Shown here: piece by piece, positions 41,994-51,254 of the stretch
Layout of the letters: the number at the start of each line of letters is the position of its first letter
Position numbering within the stretch: position 1 is the first letter of the stretch
Source: Caedibacter sp052030685
GTDB lineage: Bacteria > Pseudomonadota > Gammaproteobacteria > Francisellales > Francisellaceae
Reading direction: 5' to 3'
Assembly: GCF_052030685.1 (NCBI RefSeq)
Contig: NZ_JBQAJM010000010.1
Coordinates: forward strand, 14,791-78,790
DNA: 64,000 nucleotides
The notes under the pieces: model-generated
The model's input: only the letters and a program-made list of their open reading frames with translations
Told to the model about the DNA's origin: nothing
The model's database searches: none
Program-made: the position numbers and the translations under genes

Positions 41994-42908
41994 GTGAAAA
42001 GAATATGGCATATTGCAGTTGGGGTTATGCTGTTGCTATTGTTGATCATTAATACGATTATTTTTGGGGCGCCAGTGATTATATTGTCATCGTTGAAATT
42101 AATCCCGCAAAAAGCATGGCAAAATGCGATAGGAAAAATGTTAATGTTCTTGGCAACATCATGGATGACGATCAACAACAAGGTGAGCTTATGCCTTTTG
42201 CCAACCAAATATGTCGTCAGTGGTTATCAAGATTTTAGTATGTGCAGCTCATATTTGCTTTTAAGCAATCATCAAAGTTGGCTTGATATTGTCGTATTGC
42301 AACAAGTGTTTTTAAATAAAATTCCCTTTGCCAAGTTCTTTATGAAAAAAGAGCTCATCTATGTGCCAATTATTGGTATTGCTTGTTGGGCATTGGATTT
42401 CCCATTAATGAAGCGTTATTCAAAAAACTACCTTAAAAAGCATCCTGAGAAAAAAGGTCAAGATTTGTTAGAGACGAAGCGCGCTTGTCAACGCTTTAAA
42501 AATCGCCATGTGTCAGTTGTTAACTTTGTTGAGGGCACGCGTTTCACGCTAGAAAAGCATGTCAAAGGTGGTAAGCAATTTAAGCATTTATTACAACCAA
42601 AGGCAGGAGGGGTTGCGCTTGCGTTAGATGTCTTGGGTGATAAGATCAAAGGAGTTTTAAATGTAACGATTGTTTATCCTGATAATTCTCCGAGTTTCTG
42701 GGATTTTCTATGTGGAGTTATTAATCAAGTGCGTATTCATATTGAATTGATTGAGCCCAAGGATATTCCGTATCAAAACTATTATCAAGACGATGCAGCA
42801 AAGAGGTTCTTTCAAGCTTGGATTAATGCACTGTGGCAGAAAAATGATGTCATGATAAGTGAAATATTAGAAGATAAATCACTTAACATTGACCAGACAA
42901 AACAGTAA
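41994..42908 (+). CDS. 1-acyl-glycerol-3-phosphate acyltransferase-like (YihG type)
   Basis: 304-aa lysophospholipid acyltransferase. An N-terminal membrane helix precedes the catalytic NHQSWLD (HX4D) and FVEGTRFT (block III) motifs. Its length and the FPLMKRYSKNYLKKHPE segment fit the YihG/LCLAT class rather than PlsC. It starts with GTG 41,994 after ATGGAGAGCAC. Followed 45 bp later by rubredoxin. Confidence 0.88.
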   Translation: MKRIWHIAVGVMLLLLLIINTIIFGAPVIILSSLKLIPQKAWQNAIGKMLMFLATSWMTINNKVSLCLLPTKYVVSGYQDFSMCSSYLLLSNHQSWLDIVVLQQVFLNKIPFAKFFMKKELIYVPIIGIACWALDFPLMKRYSKNYLKKHPEKKGQDLLETKRACQRFKNRHVSVVNFVEGTRFTLEKHVKGGKQFKHLLQPKAGGVALALDVLGDKIKGVLNVTIVYPDNSPSFWDFLCGVINQVRIHIELIEPKDIPYQNYYQDDAAKRFFQAWINALWQKNDVMISEILEDKSLNIDQTKQ

Positions 42909-42953
42909 GATGTGCGCCATAATTTGGACGAACCTACTGTTAAAGGTGTCAGA

Positions 42954-43187
42954 ATGTTAATTAGTAAGCCAAAGAGCCAAGAAAAAGATCAAGAAAAGAG
43001 TCAAGAGATGTCAGAACTAGAATACAAAAGATATATGTGTGTGGTATGTGGTTGGATTTACGACGAAGCTGAAGGTTGGCCAGAAGATGGTATCCATCCA
43101 GGAACCAAGTGGGAAGATGTTCCTGATGACTTTGAGTGCCCTGATTGTGGCGTCGGTAAAGAAGACTTTGAGATGATGGAGATCTAA
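42954..43187 (+). CDS. rubredoxin with charged N-terminal extension
   Basis: One-iron electron carrier. The two C-x2-C knuckles CVVCGW and CPDCGVG, with YDEAEGWPEDGIHPGTKWEDVPDD between, are textbook rubredoxin. ATG 42,954 has AAAGGTG upstream and gives 77 aa with a Lys/Gln/Glu-rich lead. ATG 43,008 would give the usual compact 59-residue form; an upstream start at 42,912 is weak. Its stop is one base from the start of the next gene. Confidence 0.92.
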   Translation: MLISKPKSQEKDQEKSQEMSELEYKRYMCVVCGWIYDEAEGWPEDGIHPGTKWEDVPDDFECPDCGVGKEDFEMMEI

Positions 43188-43188
43188 C

Positions 43189-44088
43189 ATTATCCATTTT
43201 AATAAGCCGATCTTCGAGGAAGTTAGCGTTGATGGCTTAGCGTTTATCGTTAAACGCGATGATTTAATTCATCCGCTGTTTTCAGGCAATAAAGCGTATA
43301 AACTTTATTGGCTTGTCAAGTATATCAAGCGAAATCCACACATCAACAAAATCGTATCCCTTGGTGGTGCGCAATCTAACTATATGTTGGCATTAGCGCA
43401 ATTTTGCGCTTTGCATCAATTACCATTTGATTATTGGTTAAAACCATTACCTAAGCCACTGAAAAATATGTCATTTGGTAACTACAAAGAGGCATTATCA
43501 CTTGGAATGGAGGCTTGTGTTGCTGATCAAGCATTAACTTTAGACAATGTGAAAAATCGCTATAAGAAAGGTGTAGATATATTATTTTTAGCGCAAGGTG
43601 GCGCGGATAGGCGTGCTGAAGAAGGTCTTAAACTATGCGCCCAAGACATTAATGACTGTCTTAAATCACGCAATATAGCTCAGGCAAGCATTGTCATTGC
43701 TTCAGGTACGGGGGTAAGTGCTTTATATTTGCAGCAACATATCGACAAAGCGTATCAAGTTTATACCGTGCCTTGTGTTGGCGATAAGGAATATTTATAC
43801 GAGCAAATGAATGCCCTGTCTCAAGGAGTATTGCGTCTACCAAAAGTATTGTCAGCTTTAAAGAAGTATCACTTTGGGGTTTGTTATCCTGAGCACTTGG
43901 CAATGTACTATAAACTGAAAGAGCAAACGGGTATTGAGTTTGATTTATTGTATGATCCACTAACATGGCAGGTGATGCTTGCGTATTATCATAAATTACC
44001 GCAACCAATTATTTATCTACATTGCGGGGGTGTCAGTGGTAATGCAAGTATGCTTAAGCGTTATCATCGTTTGACTGCGAATTTGTGA
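43189..44088 (+). CDS. ACC deaminase/D-cysteine desulfhydrase-family PLP enzyme with AUU start
   Basis: Fold type II PLP enzyme of about 300 aa. The frame continues upstream of the first ATG (43,384) as IIHFNKPIFEEVSVDGLAF, then VKRDDLIHPLFSGNKAYKL and SLGGAQSNYM, which are family motifs, including the PLP lysine in GNKAYK. No ATG, GTG or TTG lies in frame between the upstream stop (TGA at 43,176) and that region. ATT at 43,189 has GGAG 7 bp upstream (inside rubredoxin) and is the best start. CTG in CCGCTG is less good. It is one base from the rubredoxin stop, so translation may be coupled. The true substrate is unknown. Confidence 0.85.
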   Translation: MIHFNKPIFEEVSVDGLAFIVKRDDLIHPLFSGNKAYKLYWLVKYIKRNPHINKIVSLGGAQSNYMLALAQFCALHQLPFDYWLKPLPKPLKNMSFGNYKEALSLGMEACVADQALTLDNVKNRYKKGVDILFLAQGGADRRAEEGLKLCAQDINDCLKSRNIAQASIVIASGTGVSALYLQQHIDKAYQVYTVPCVGDKEYLYEQMNALSQGVLRLPKVLSALKKYHFGVCYPEHLAMYYKLKEQTGIEFDLLYDPLTWQVMLAYYHKLPQPIIYLHCGGVSGNASMLKRYHRLTANL

Positions 44089-44302
44089 TGTAGAACTAAG
44101 CAATTCTTGTTAGTGGCTTATGGCAAATATCGCACATTAGATTAGCTTATTTCGTTTTTTGCTAAATTAAGCTTAAAAAACACTATTTTTTTCGATAACT
44201 TACTTGCGCAAAAAGCAACTGTGGGCTAGCTTTCTAATTACAAAAAGCTCAAAGCGCTTATTGTGCCCCCCAACCAAAATAATTAAAAAGAGGAGAATAA
44301 CA

Positions 44303-44740
44303 ATGGACATTAAACAAATTAAAAAAATGAGAAAGCAAAAAGGTTTCTCGTTAATTGAATTACTGATTGTGATTGCGATTATTGCGATTCTAACCGCGAT
44401 TGCGATTCCGATGTATACTAGTTACACAACTCGCGCAAAAACAGCTGAAGCCTATTCATTTATTGGTTCAGACAAAACGTATGTGGCTGAGCAGATTAAC
44501 GCTAAAGGAATTACGAGCGGTACTATTTCAGGATTAGCGACAACCGGTGGAACCAAGACAGGTAAATATGGTGCGGTAGCATCAAATGCAGCAGGCGTGA
44601 TCACCTATACATTTGGTGCATCTGCAGGTGATTTAAGTGGTAATACAGTATTCTTTACCCCATCAGTCGGAAGTGCTGGTGTAACTTGGGCATGCTCTTC
44701 AACAGGGACTTACGACTCAGATCCTTGTGATGGTATCTAA
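44303..44740 (+). CDS. pilA: type IV major pilin
   Basis: 145-aa prepilin, started at ATG 44,303 after GAGGAGAATAACA; the frame is open further up but has no ribosome site. Leader MDIKQIKKMRKQKG ends at the G-F prepilin cleavage site, followed by FSLIELLIVIAIIAILTAIAIP with Glu5. A small beta-rich head ends with a disulfide loop CSSTGTYDSDPC. It faces a PglL-like O-ligase and has a strong terminator 66 bp downstream. Confidence 0.95.
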   Translation: MDIKQIKKMRKQKGFSLIELLIVIAIIAILTAIAIPMYTSYTTRAKTAEAYSFIGSDKTYVAEQINAKGITSGTISGLATTGGTKTGKYGAVASNAAGVITYTFGASAGDLSGNTVFFTPSVGSAGVTWACSSTGTYDSDPCDGI

Positions 44741-44742
44741 CT

Positions 44743-46116
44743 TTAAATAGCCGTTTGATATAAAAACGGCAGCGCAAATAATAAAACAATCAAAATAAAA
44801 CAAAGTGCCATCAATACTAGATGGCATTTTTTTTGCGTGTTGTTTTTACTCTCTTGAGAAGCTTTTATAAGTTGTGGCATAAACGATAGTAGAAGCCCCA
44901 TGGCAAAGACTAAGCTAAATTGACTTAATTGTAGTTTGAAGAGGTTACTGACCAATGCATGTGTCACCCCTGCCAACACACTGGCAAAGACAACAAAATA
45001 TAAAGCCGATTGCTTATAATCTTGCATATATTCACAAGCGCGACGAAAAGCGCGTAAACCAACGAGTAAAAAGCAGGCAAGTGCGATAATTCCCCATTGG
45101 CAAGCAATGGTCAGAATAATATTATGCGGATAGTCTTTGAGATAATATAAGGCATTTAACTCACCAACACCCAAGAGTGGATGGTGTGCGGCTAACGCCA
45201 ATGATTTTGCCCATAAATCCCAGCGATCTTGATTGGCAAAGATATTGCGTGTGAGAACGGTTTCACCGCCAACGATGCTTTGAATCATATAAAACAGTAG
45301 GGTGCCAATAATGAGTGCCAAGACTTGCCAACCAAGAAAACGTATCAGTATTTTATGATTTAAAACGCCAAGAATAATCGTAATAACAATATACTCAAGA
45401 ATTAAAGCGCGTGAGCTATGCGCGATAACGACAAACCAAAGGGATGCCATGGCAATGAGACTTAATATTTTAAATGCACGGCTATAATTGTGATTTAATA
45501 ACGGCAAACATAAAAGCGGCAAAAACCAACTGGCAAAATGATCAAAAAATCGCGGATTAGCAAAGTTAAATTGACGCAAGAAAAACTCAGGAAAGTTAAA
45601 CTGTGCGATTTTTGGTGGGAAATAAAAGTGTGCGAGTAACACATTGAGTATGAGCACAAATAAGTAGCTAATAGCACAAATAATAACAACGCCAATAAGC
45701 CAGCGAATATGATCTGGGAAGCGACTAAAATAATGTGCTAAGAATAGCACACTAAGTAGCAATGTGATATCAATCGATATGCCTTTAAAGGCAGTGGCAG
45801 GATGAAATGCCAAACTTGCTGAGATAATACCGATACAGAAGAACAATACAATCAAACTTTTAATCCAAGTTGAAAGTGTATGAAATGTCGCTAAAATGCT
45901 ATTTCGTGCATCACGACTGGCGGTAAATAAAATTAAAATCACAATCCAGCAAAAAAGTGCCGTAATCCCACGCCAAACATAGAGCATGACGGTGTTTTCC
46001 ATTGAGATTTTCATCATGCCAATCGGATTCCAAAAGACCATAATCAGTCCGATAAGCATCACGCCATAGATAAAGTGCTCAGTGTGATTAGATGAAAGAA
46101 GCTTTTTGTTTAGCAT
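44743..46116 (-). CDS. O-antigen ligase-like/pilin glycosyltransferase (PglL/WaaL family)
   Basis: 457-aa membrane protein with 10-12 helices and a large periplasmic loop. The Wzy_C pattern is seen: AHHPLLGVGELN..YPHNIIL. It lies 2 bp from the pilin gene in convergent orientation, a layout typical of pilin O-oligosaccharyltransferases (PglL/TfpO), so PilA is the probable target. A WaaL role in LPS is the alternative. I cannot tell them apart here. Confidence 0.83.
   Translation of the reverse strand: MLNKKLLSSNHTEHFIYGVMLIGLIMVFWNPIGMMKISMENTVMLYVWRGITALFCWIVILILFTASRDARNSILATFHTLSTWIKSLIVLFFCIGIISASLAFHPATAFKGISIDITLLLSVLFLAHYFSRFPDHIRWLIGVVIICAISYLFVLILNVLLAHFYFPPKIAQFNFPEFFLRQFNFANPRFFDHFASWFLPLLCLPLLNHNYSRAFKILSLIAMASLWFVVIAHSSRALILEYIVITIILGVLNHKILIRFLGWQVLALIIGTLLFYMIQSIVGGETVLTRNIFANQDRWDLWAKSLALAAHHPLLGVGELNALYYLKDYPHNIILTIACQWGIIALACFLLVGLRAFRRACEYMQDYKQSALYFVVFASVLAGVTHALVSNLFKLQLSQFSLVFAMGLLLSFMPQLIKASQESKNNTQKKCHLVLMALCFILIVLLFALPFLYQTAI
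44806..44834 (+). terminator. rho-independent terminator of pilA
   Basis: TGCCATC, loop AATACTA, GATGGCA, then eight T. It lies within the 3' coding part of the opposing ligase gene. Confidence 0.9.
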
Positions 46117-46164
46117 ATTGCGATTTCCTGTCGTATGTTCCTACTTGTTGTTACTTATCTTAAT

Positions 46165-46250
46165 TGTGTAAGCGTTGGCTGAGCGTAAGTCGAAGCCTTT
46201 TATGTTTCTAAATGTACCCTTCGACTTACGCTCAGGGTACGGTTATTTTA
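46165..46250. repeat. palindromic intergenic repeat, CTGAGCG/AGTCGAAG family, copy 4
   Basis: Perfect 17-bp arms CTGAGCGTAAGTCGAAG (46,179-46,195) and CTTCGACTTACGCTCAG (46,219-46,235) with a 23-base loop. Flanked by GTTGG and GGGTAC. It ends at the stop of the next gene. Confidence 0.85.
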
Positions 46251-46736
46251 GTTATGTTTTTTATTTTTGGGTTTAAACAAAGCAAATCCAAACCAACTAA
46301 TGCTTGCCAAAATAATCCCAAGGATCAAGCCGATAATGACACATCCTGTTATCAGTGGCATAAAAATACTATGGATATGCGTAATCATCTGATGCCAAGC
46401 AAAGTTATCCTCATGAAAAAGTGGCGTTTTATTTAGCATAAAGCAACCAAATAAATACGCGCCATACATCATCGGTAACATGGTGATCGGGTTACTAATC
46501 CACACCAGAGCAACAGCAATGATCAAGTTAGCACGTAGAAAAAGTGCCAAAATGGCTGCAGGCACCATTTGAAATGGCATTGGCATCATACACATAAAGC
46601 CACCAATAACACAGGCTTTGCTAACACTGCTTTTATCAAATTGCCATAAGAAATTATGATGCATGTGTTTGTGTAAAAAGCGCAACCATTTATGTTCTTT
46701 TAATTCCTCTTTACTAGGCAGCCATTTGCGCTTCAC
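46248..46736 (-). CDS. DUF2062 membrane protein
   Basis: 162-aa protein with three hydrophobic segments and the DUF2062 pattern: AIGGFMCMMPMPFQMVPA, VWISNPITMLPMMYGAYLFG. Members are small membrane proteins often near comEC or lpxK; their role is unknown. The N terminus is basic. Its gene ends inside a dispersed repeat and is divergent from aroK. Confidence 0.9.
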   Translation of the reverse strand: MKRKWLPSKEELKEHKWLRFLHKHMHHNFLWQFDKSSVSKACVIGGFMCMMPMPFQMVPAAILALFLRANLIIAVALVWISNPITMLPMMYGAYLFGCFMLNKTPLFHEDNFAWHQMITHIHSIFMPLITGCVIIGLILGIILASISWFGFALFKPKNKKHN

Positions 46737-46861
46737 GATTTATTTCCATTATTCATAAACTTTGGAAATCATAGCAAAAAGTGATTATAAAAGCTGTTGG
46801 ACACTGGCAAAAAAATAAAAAATCTCTCCGTCATGCCAAGATGTCTTTAGTGCAAAAAATC

Positions 46862-46890
46862 TTGCTTAAAATGACTTTTTTGTGTATTTT
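46862..46890 (+). promoter_or_regulatory. possible aroK promoter
   Basis: TTGCTT (46,862-46,867), 17-bp spacer, TATTTT (46,885-46,890), about 87 bp before aroK. Confidence 0.35.
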
Positions 46891-46976
46891 GTTTTGGTTT
46901 TTTGAAGTGGATCATGCAAGGTTATGATCGTGTTGTGGGTCTATGTGTTAAACATATTAACGTAATGTAGAGAAAA

Positions 46977-47501
46977 ATGATTATTACTCAAAATGTTTTC
47001 TTGATTGGGCCAGTAGGTGCTGGCAAGAGTACAATAGGTCGTCAACTAGCAAATGAGCTTAAGCTTGACTTTGTTGACTCTGATCGTGAGATTGAACAAC
47101 GTTGCGGCGTTGATATTGATTGGATTTTTGATATTGAAGGCGAAGAAGGCTTTAGAAAAAGAGAGCAAGAGGTGCTCGGTGATTTAGCGACTCGTCAGGG
47201 TATTGTTTTGGCTACTGGAGGGGGTGCGATTATTCTGCCTGAGAACAGAACGCTTCTGTCATCACGTGGCAAAGTGGTTTATTTGCAAGCCTCAATTGAG
47301 CAGCAATTAGAGCGTACAGCCAAAGATAAAAAGCGTCCATTATTACAAGTTGATGATAAAGAAGCGCAATTGAAAAAATTAATGGCAGAGCGTGAGCCAT
47401 TATATCGAGAGATTGCCGATATTACCATTGAGACAAGTGAAACGACGGTACGCAATGTAGTGCAAAAAATCACAAATCTATTAATGGAAGAGGCGGTTTG
47501 A
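46977..47501 (+). CDS. aroK: shikimate kinase
   Basis: AroK phosphorylates shikimate in the chorismate pathway. The 174-aa P-loop kinase has GPVGAGKSTIGR, the Asp in DSDREIEQR, the shikimate Arg in EEGFRKREQ and ATGGGAI. It is the first gene of aroK-aroB; the pilMNOPQ genes that often sit upstream in gammaproteobacteria are absent. Confidence 0.97.
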   Translation: MIITQNVFLIGPVGAGKSTIGRQLANELKLDFVDSDREIEQRCGVDIDWIFDIEGEEGFRKREQEVLGDLATRQGIVLATGGGAIILPENRTLLSSRGKVVYLQASIEQQLERTAKDKKRPLLQVDDKEAQLKKLMAEREPLYREIADITIETSETTVRNVVQKITNLLMEEAV

Positions 47502-48586
47502 TCACCGAAGTTGTCGTTGCTCCGAAGGGCAAGCCAAGCTACCCTGTCATGATTTCGTCTGATATTGACTTTACGAAACTTATTTCCTATATCAAAAACA
47601 AAGAAGTGTTGGTTGTCACCAATACCACAATTGCTGATTTGTATTTAGCAGTGTTAGATAAAGCCATTAAAGATGAATGTTTTAAATATGGTCACTGTGT
47701 TTTAATAGATGGTGAGGCATATAAGAATAGTGATTCTTTAAACACGATCTATCAACATTTGCTTGAGCGTAATTATACGCGTAACTGTGTGCTTATTGCA
47801 TTAGGTGGTGGCGTTATCGGTGATATTACAGGTTTTGCTGCTGCAACTTATCAGCGCGGTACCAACGTTATTCAGATTCCAACGACTTTATTATCACAAG
47901 TAGATTCTTCGGTTGGCGGTAAAACAGCAATTAATCACCCGTTGGGTAAGAATATGATTGGCGCTTTTTTCCAACCGCAATTGGTGCTGACCTCAACGCA
48001 ATTTCTAGAGAGTTTAGCTAAACGTGAATTTGCTGCAGGTATAGCAGAGGTTATTAAATATGGTTGTATTATTGATGCGGATTTCTTTGCGTGGCTTGAG
48101 CAAAATACGCGCTTGTTAACAGCACATGATCCGGATGCATTAATCTATGCGATTGCCAAGAGTTGCGAGCTTAAAGCGCATGTGGTCAGTCTTGATGAAG
48201 AAGAAAGAACTGGTGTACGCGCACTTTTAAATCTTGGGCATACTTTTGGGCATGCCATTGAGTGTTGCCAGAATTATCAAGGGTTGAAACATGGTGAAGC
48301 GGTTGGCATTGGCATGGTAATGGCTGCAGAATTATCACAATCCTTGGGGTTTGTTGATGAGTTGACTGTTAAAAGAATACGTTCGTTACTCCAAAACTTT
48401 TCATTGCCGATAGGGCTGCCAAGAGGCTTGAGTAAGACACAGTTTATCGCAGCGATGTTACGTGATAAGAAAAATACCACAGCAGGCATCACACTTATTC
48501 TATTAGATGCTATTGGTCAGGCAAAAGTGGATAAGTCCGTCTCAGAAAGTGATTTATCAGAGTTTTTATCAAGATATTTTGATTGA
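47498..48586 (+). CDS. aroB: 3-dehydroquinate synthase
   Basis: NAD-dependent cyclase that makes 3-dehydroquinate from DAHP. The 362-aa protein has ALGGGVIGDITGFAAATYQRG, the metal ligands in EVIKYG and GHTFGHAIE, and KHGEAVGIGMV. It starts with TTG at 47,498, which overlaps the aroK stop by 4 bp, after GGAAGAGGCGG. Co-translated with aroK. Confidence 0.97.
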   Translation: MITEVVVAPKGKPSYPVMISSDIDFTKLISYIKNKEVLVVTNTTIADLYLAVLDKAIKDECFKYGHCVLIDGEAYKNSDSLNTIYQHLLERNYTRNCVLIALGGGVIGDITGFAAATYQRGTNVIQIPTTLLSQVDSSVGGKTAINHPLGKNMIGAFFQPQLVLTSTQFLESLAKREFAAGIAEVIKYGCIIDADFFAWLEQNTRLLTAHDPDALIYAIAKSCELKAHVVSLDEEERTGVRALLNLGHTFGHAIECCQNYQGLKHGEAVGIGMVMAAELSQSLGFVDELTVKRIRSLLQNFSLPIGLPRGLSKTQFIAAMLRDKKNTTAGITLILLDAIGQAKVDKSVSESDLSEFLSRYFD

Positions 48587-48633
48587 GTTTGATGAGGTTC
48601 ATCATAAATTATGATAAAAGCCTTAAATAGTGT

Positions 48634-48661
48634 TTGACATCAGATGACCTTTAGCTAGAAT
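48634..48661 (+). promoter_or_regulatory. tRNA-Leu promoter
   Basis: TTGACA (48,634-48,639), 16-bp spacer, TAGAAT (48,656-48,661), about 55 bp before the tRNA. Confidence 0.65.
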
Positions 48662-48716
48662 AGCACCTGTTCTTGCGATGTAAGAAGTTCAATTTATCAT
48701 TCACACGAGTTTGTGT

Positions 48717-48803
<87 letters not shown>

Positions 48804-48889
48804 AAGTTTTTCAAAATGCTTGTTCTTTTTGACCATAAGTCTCTTTTACGGAATAATACCTTGGCAGATGGTTAATTGAGGATGAAACA

Positions 48890-49651
48890 ATGACAACACA
48901 ATGGGATGTTAAGCGTTATACAACACAACATAATTTTGTTACAAACTATGGTTATGAAGTAGTTGAATTACTGGCTCCTCAACAAAATGAAGTCATATTA
49001 GACTTAGGCTGTGGCAATGGTGAGTTAAGCCATGAAATCTCCAAAAGAAGTCATAAGGTCTATGGTATTGATTTTGCGCAGTCAATGGTTGAGCAGGCAA
49101 ATAAAGATTATCCACATATTAAGTTTGCCGAGTATAATGCTGAATTGACTTTTCCTTTTGCTAAGGAAAGCTTTGATGCCGTATTTTCTAATGCTGCCCT
49201 TCATTGGATGCACAATGCCGATGCGGTGATTAAAAATATCAAAGAAGTACTAAAGCCAGATGGACGCTTTGTTTTTGAGATGGGTGGTAAAGGCAATGTT
49301 AATAACGTGCTGACGGCAATTGAAACAGCAGCTAAATCTTATGGTGTAACAAAGTTCAGTGCCTTTAATTTTTATCCATCAATTGCTGAATATGCGGCAT
49401 TACTTGAAAATAATGGCTTTCGTGTGACATTTGCTGTTCATTTTGATCGTCCGACCTTATTGCAAACGGATGAGGGCTTACGCAATTGGGTGAAGATGTT
49501 TCGCAATGATGTCTTAAGTCAGATTCCCAAAGATAGTCATGAAGACTATTTGAGCAATGTTGAGTCGTTGGCGCAGGGGACACAATATCAAGATGGTCAG
49601 TGGTATGCTGATTATGTGCGTTTACGCATGGTTGCAGTTAAAGTTAACTAG
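48890..49651 (+). CDS. class I SAM-dependent methyltransferase
   Basis: 253-aa Rossmann methyltransferase. The SAM motif is VILDLGCGNGELSHEI, followed by the acidic VYGIDFAQSMVEQ and the FDAVFSNAALHWM motif. The order and size resemble trans-aconitate methyltransferase (Tam) or BioC-like enzymes, but the substrate cannot be told. Confidence 0.85.
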   Translation: MTTQWDVKRYTTQHNFVTNYGYEVVELLAPQQNEVILDLGCGNGELSHEISKRSHKVYGIDFAQSMVEQANKDYPHIKFAEYNAELTFPFAKESFDAVFSNAALHWMHNADAVIKNIKEVLKPDGRFVFEMGGKGNVNNVLTAIETAAKSYGVTKFSAFNFYPSIAEYAALLENNGFRVTFAVHFDRPTLLQTDEGLRNWVKMFRNDVLSQIPKDSHEDYLSNVESLAQGTQYQDGQWYADYVRLRMVAVKVN

Positions 49652-49750
49652 TTAAACTCTCAAAAACACCGTAAAAACTACTGCTGCAGCGAGTTAAATC
49701 CAGTAAACTGTTTGATGAGTAAAATATTTGGATTTTGATAGTGGGCTGTT

Positions 49751-51229
49751 ATGGTAAAAGCAGAGATTTTAATGAATATAGCAGCACACGAAAAGCGGGT
49801 TGCCGTGATCGAAAATGGTGTGTTGCAGGAAGTACATTTTGAGCGTGAAAATCAGCGCGGTATTGTTGGTAATATTTATAAAGGGAAAATCACGCGTGTT
49901 TTACCTGGAATGCAGGCTGCATTTGTTGATATAGGACTTGAGCGATCTGGATTTTTGCATGTTTCTGATGTCATGCCTATTGCCTCAGATGAAAGTGTTG
50001 GGATTGACCTAAATAGCAAAGAAGCTGATGTGCGCCATTGGTTGAGAGAAGGGCAAAGCATCTTGGTACAAGTGCTTAAGGATCCATTAGGTAGTAAGGG
50101 TGCGCGCTTAAGTGCGCATTTGTCATTAGCATCGCGCTATTTAGTGCATATGCCAGATTTGGACCATATTGGTATCTCTTTACGTATCGAGTCTGAAGAA
50201 GAGCGTGATCGGTTACAGCAAGTAATGAAAGAAGCGATTGGCTCGGATTATCCACGCGGATTTATCATTCGCACGGTGGCTGAAGGTTTGTCCTCTGAAG
50301 AGCTTAGAAAAGATATTAATTTCTTGCAAAACTTATGGCAAGATGTCGTCGATTCAGCCAGTACCGTGACAAAACCGGGTGTCGTTTATCAAGACCTCAG
50401 TCTGGTTATGCGTGCGTTAAGAGACTTTGCTAATGATAAGGTTGAGCGAATTCGCATTGATAATATTGATATGTATAGTGAGTTATGTCGCTTTAGTGAC
50501 AAATTTGTGCCTGGCGTGCGTGAGAAATTGGAATTATACAGCTCAAACACGCCAATCTTTGATATGTATGGTGTTGAAGAAGAGTTATCACGTGCGCTTG
50601 AGCGTAAAGTGCCATTAAAATCTGGTGGACATATTGTCATTGATCAAACGGAAGCCATGACAACCATTGATGTTAATACCGGCGGTTATGTCGGTATGGT
50701 CAATCTTGAAGAGACAATTTTTAAAACGAATTTAGAGGCAGTACGCGTTTTAGCAAGACAGCTAAGGCTAAGAAATCTGGGTGGTATCATTATTGTCGAT
50801 TTTATTGATATGTCAGATGAGGAACATAAAACACAAGTTTTAGAAGCACTTGAAAAAGCGTTAGAGCTTGATTATGCGCGCACGACATTTTCACCGTTAT
50901 CAGAGCTGGGCTTGGTTGAAATGACGCGTAAGCGTACGCAGGAAAGCTTGGCACAGTTTTTGTGTGAACCTTGCCCGATGTGTCGAGGAAAAGGGCGTAT
51001 TAAATCAGTGCAAAGCATTTGTTATGAGATTTTTCGTGAGATTAATCGTGAGGCAAATGCTTATCAAAGCAATGGTTTTTTGATCGTTGCTGCAAACTCG
51101 GTGATTGATGCTTTACAAAATGATGAATCATTTGGTTTAGGTGAGTTAGAAATTATTATTGGTAAACCCATTAAACTTCAGCCAGAATTAAGCTATGCTC
51201 AAGAAATGTATGATATTGTACTAATGTGA
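49751..51229 (+). CDS. rng: ribonuclease G
   Basis: 5'-end-dependent endoribonuclease that matures the 16S rRNA 5' end and decays some mRNAs. The 492-aa protein has the S1 domain with GNIYKGKITRVLPGMQAAFVDIGL (in parts), the catalytic Asp in TTIDVNTGG and IVDFIDMSD, and a zinc-link CEPCPMC. It has no long C-terminal extension, which sets it apart from the RNase E at 59.3 kb. Head of the common rng-yhdP pair. Confidence 0.96.
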   Translation: MVKAEILMNIAAHEKRVAVIENGVLQEVHFERENQRGIVGNIYKGKITRVLPGMQAAFVDIGLERSGFLHVSDVMPIASDESVGIDLNSKEADVRHWLREGQSILVQVLKDPLGSKGARLSAHLSLASRYLVHMPDLDHIGISLRIESEEERDRLQQVMKEAIGSDYPRGFIIRTVAEGLSSEELRKDINFLQNLWQDVVDSASTVTKPGVVYQDLSLVMRALRDFANDKVERIRIDNIDMYSELCRFSDKFVPGVREKLELYSSNTPIFDMYGVEEELSRALERKVPLKSGGHIVIDQTEAMTTIDVNTGGYVGMVNLEETIFKTNLEAVRVLARQLRLRNLGGIIIVDFIDMSDEEHKTQVLEALEKALELDYARTTFSPLSELGLVEMTRKRTQESLAQFLCEPCPMCRGKGRIKSVQSICYEIFREINREANAYQSNGFLIVAANSVIDALQNDESFGLGELEIIIGKPIKLQPELSYAQEMYDIVLM

Positions 51230-51254
51230 TTATAGATGTAATGAGCAGCAATTT

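Noticed and set aside
44110..44140. Sigma-54-like site upstream of pilA (TGGC..CGCA)
   Set aside because: The GG to GC spacing is 8 rather than 10, so it does not fit a -24/-12 promoter.
44204..44302. N-terminal extension of pilA
   Set aside because: There is no ribosome site before the upstream ATG; ATG 44,303 has a strong one and gives a normal leader.
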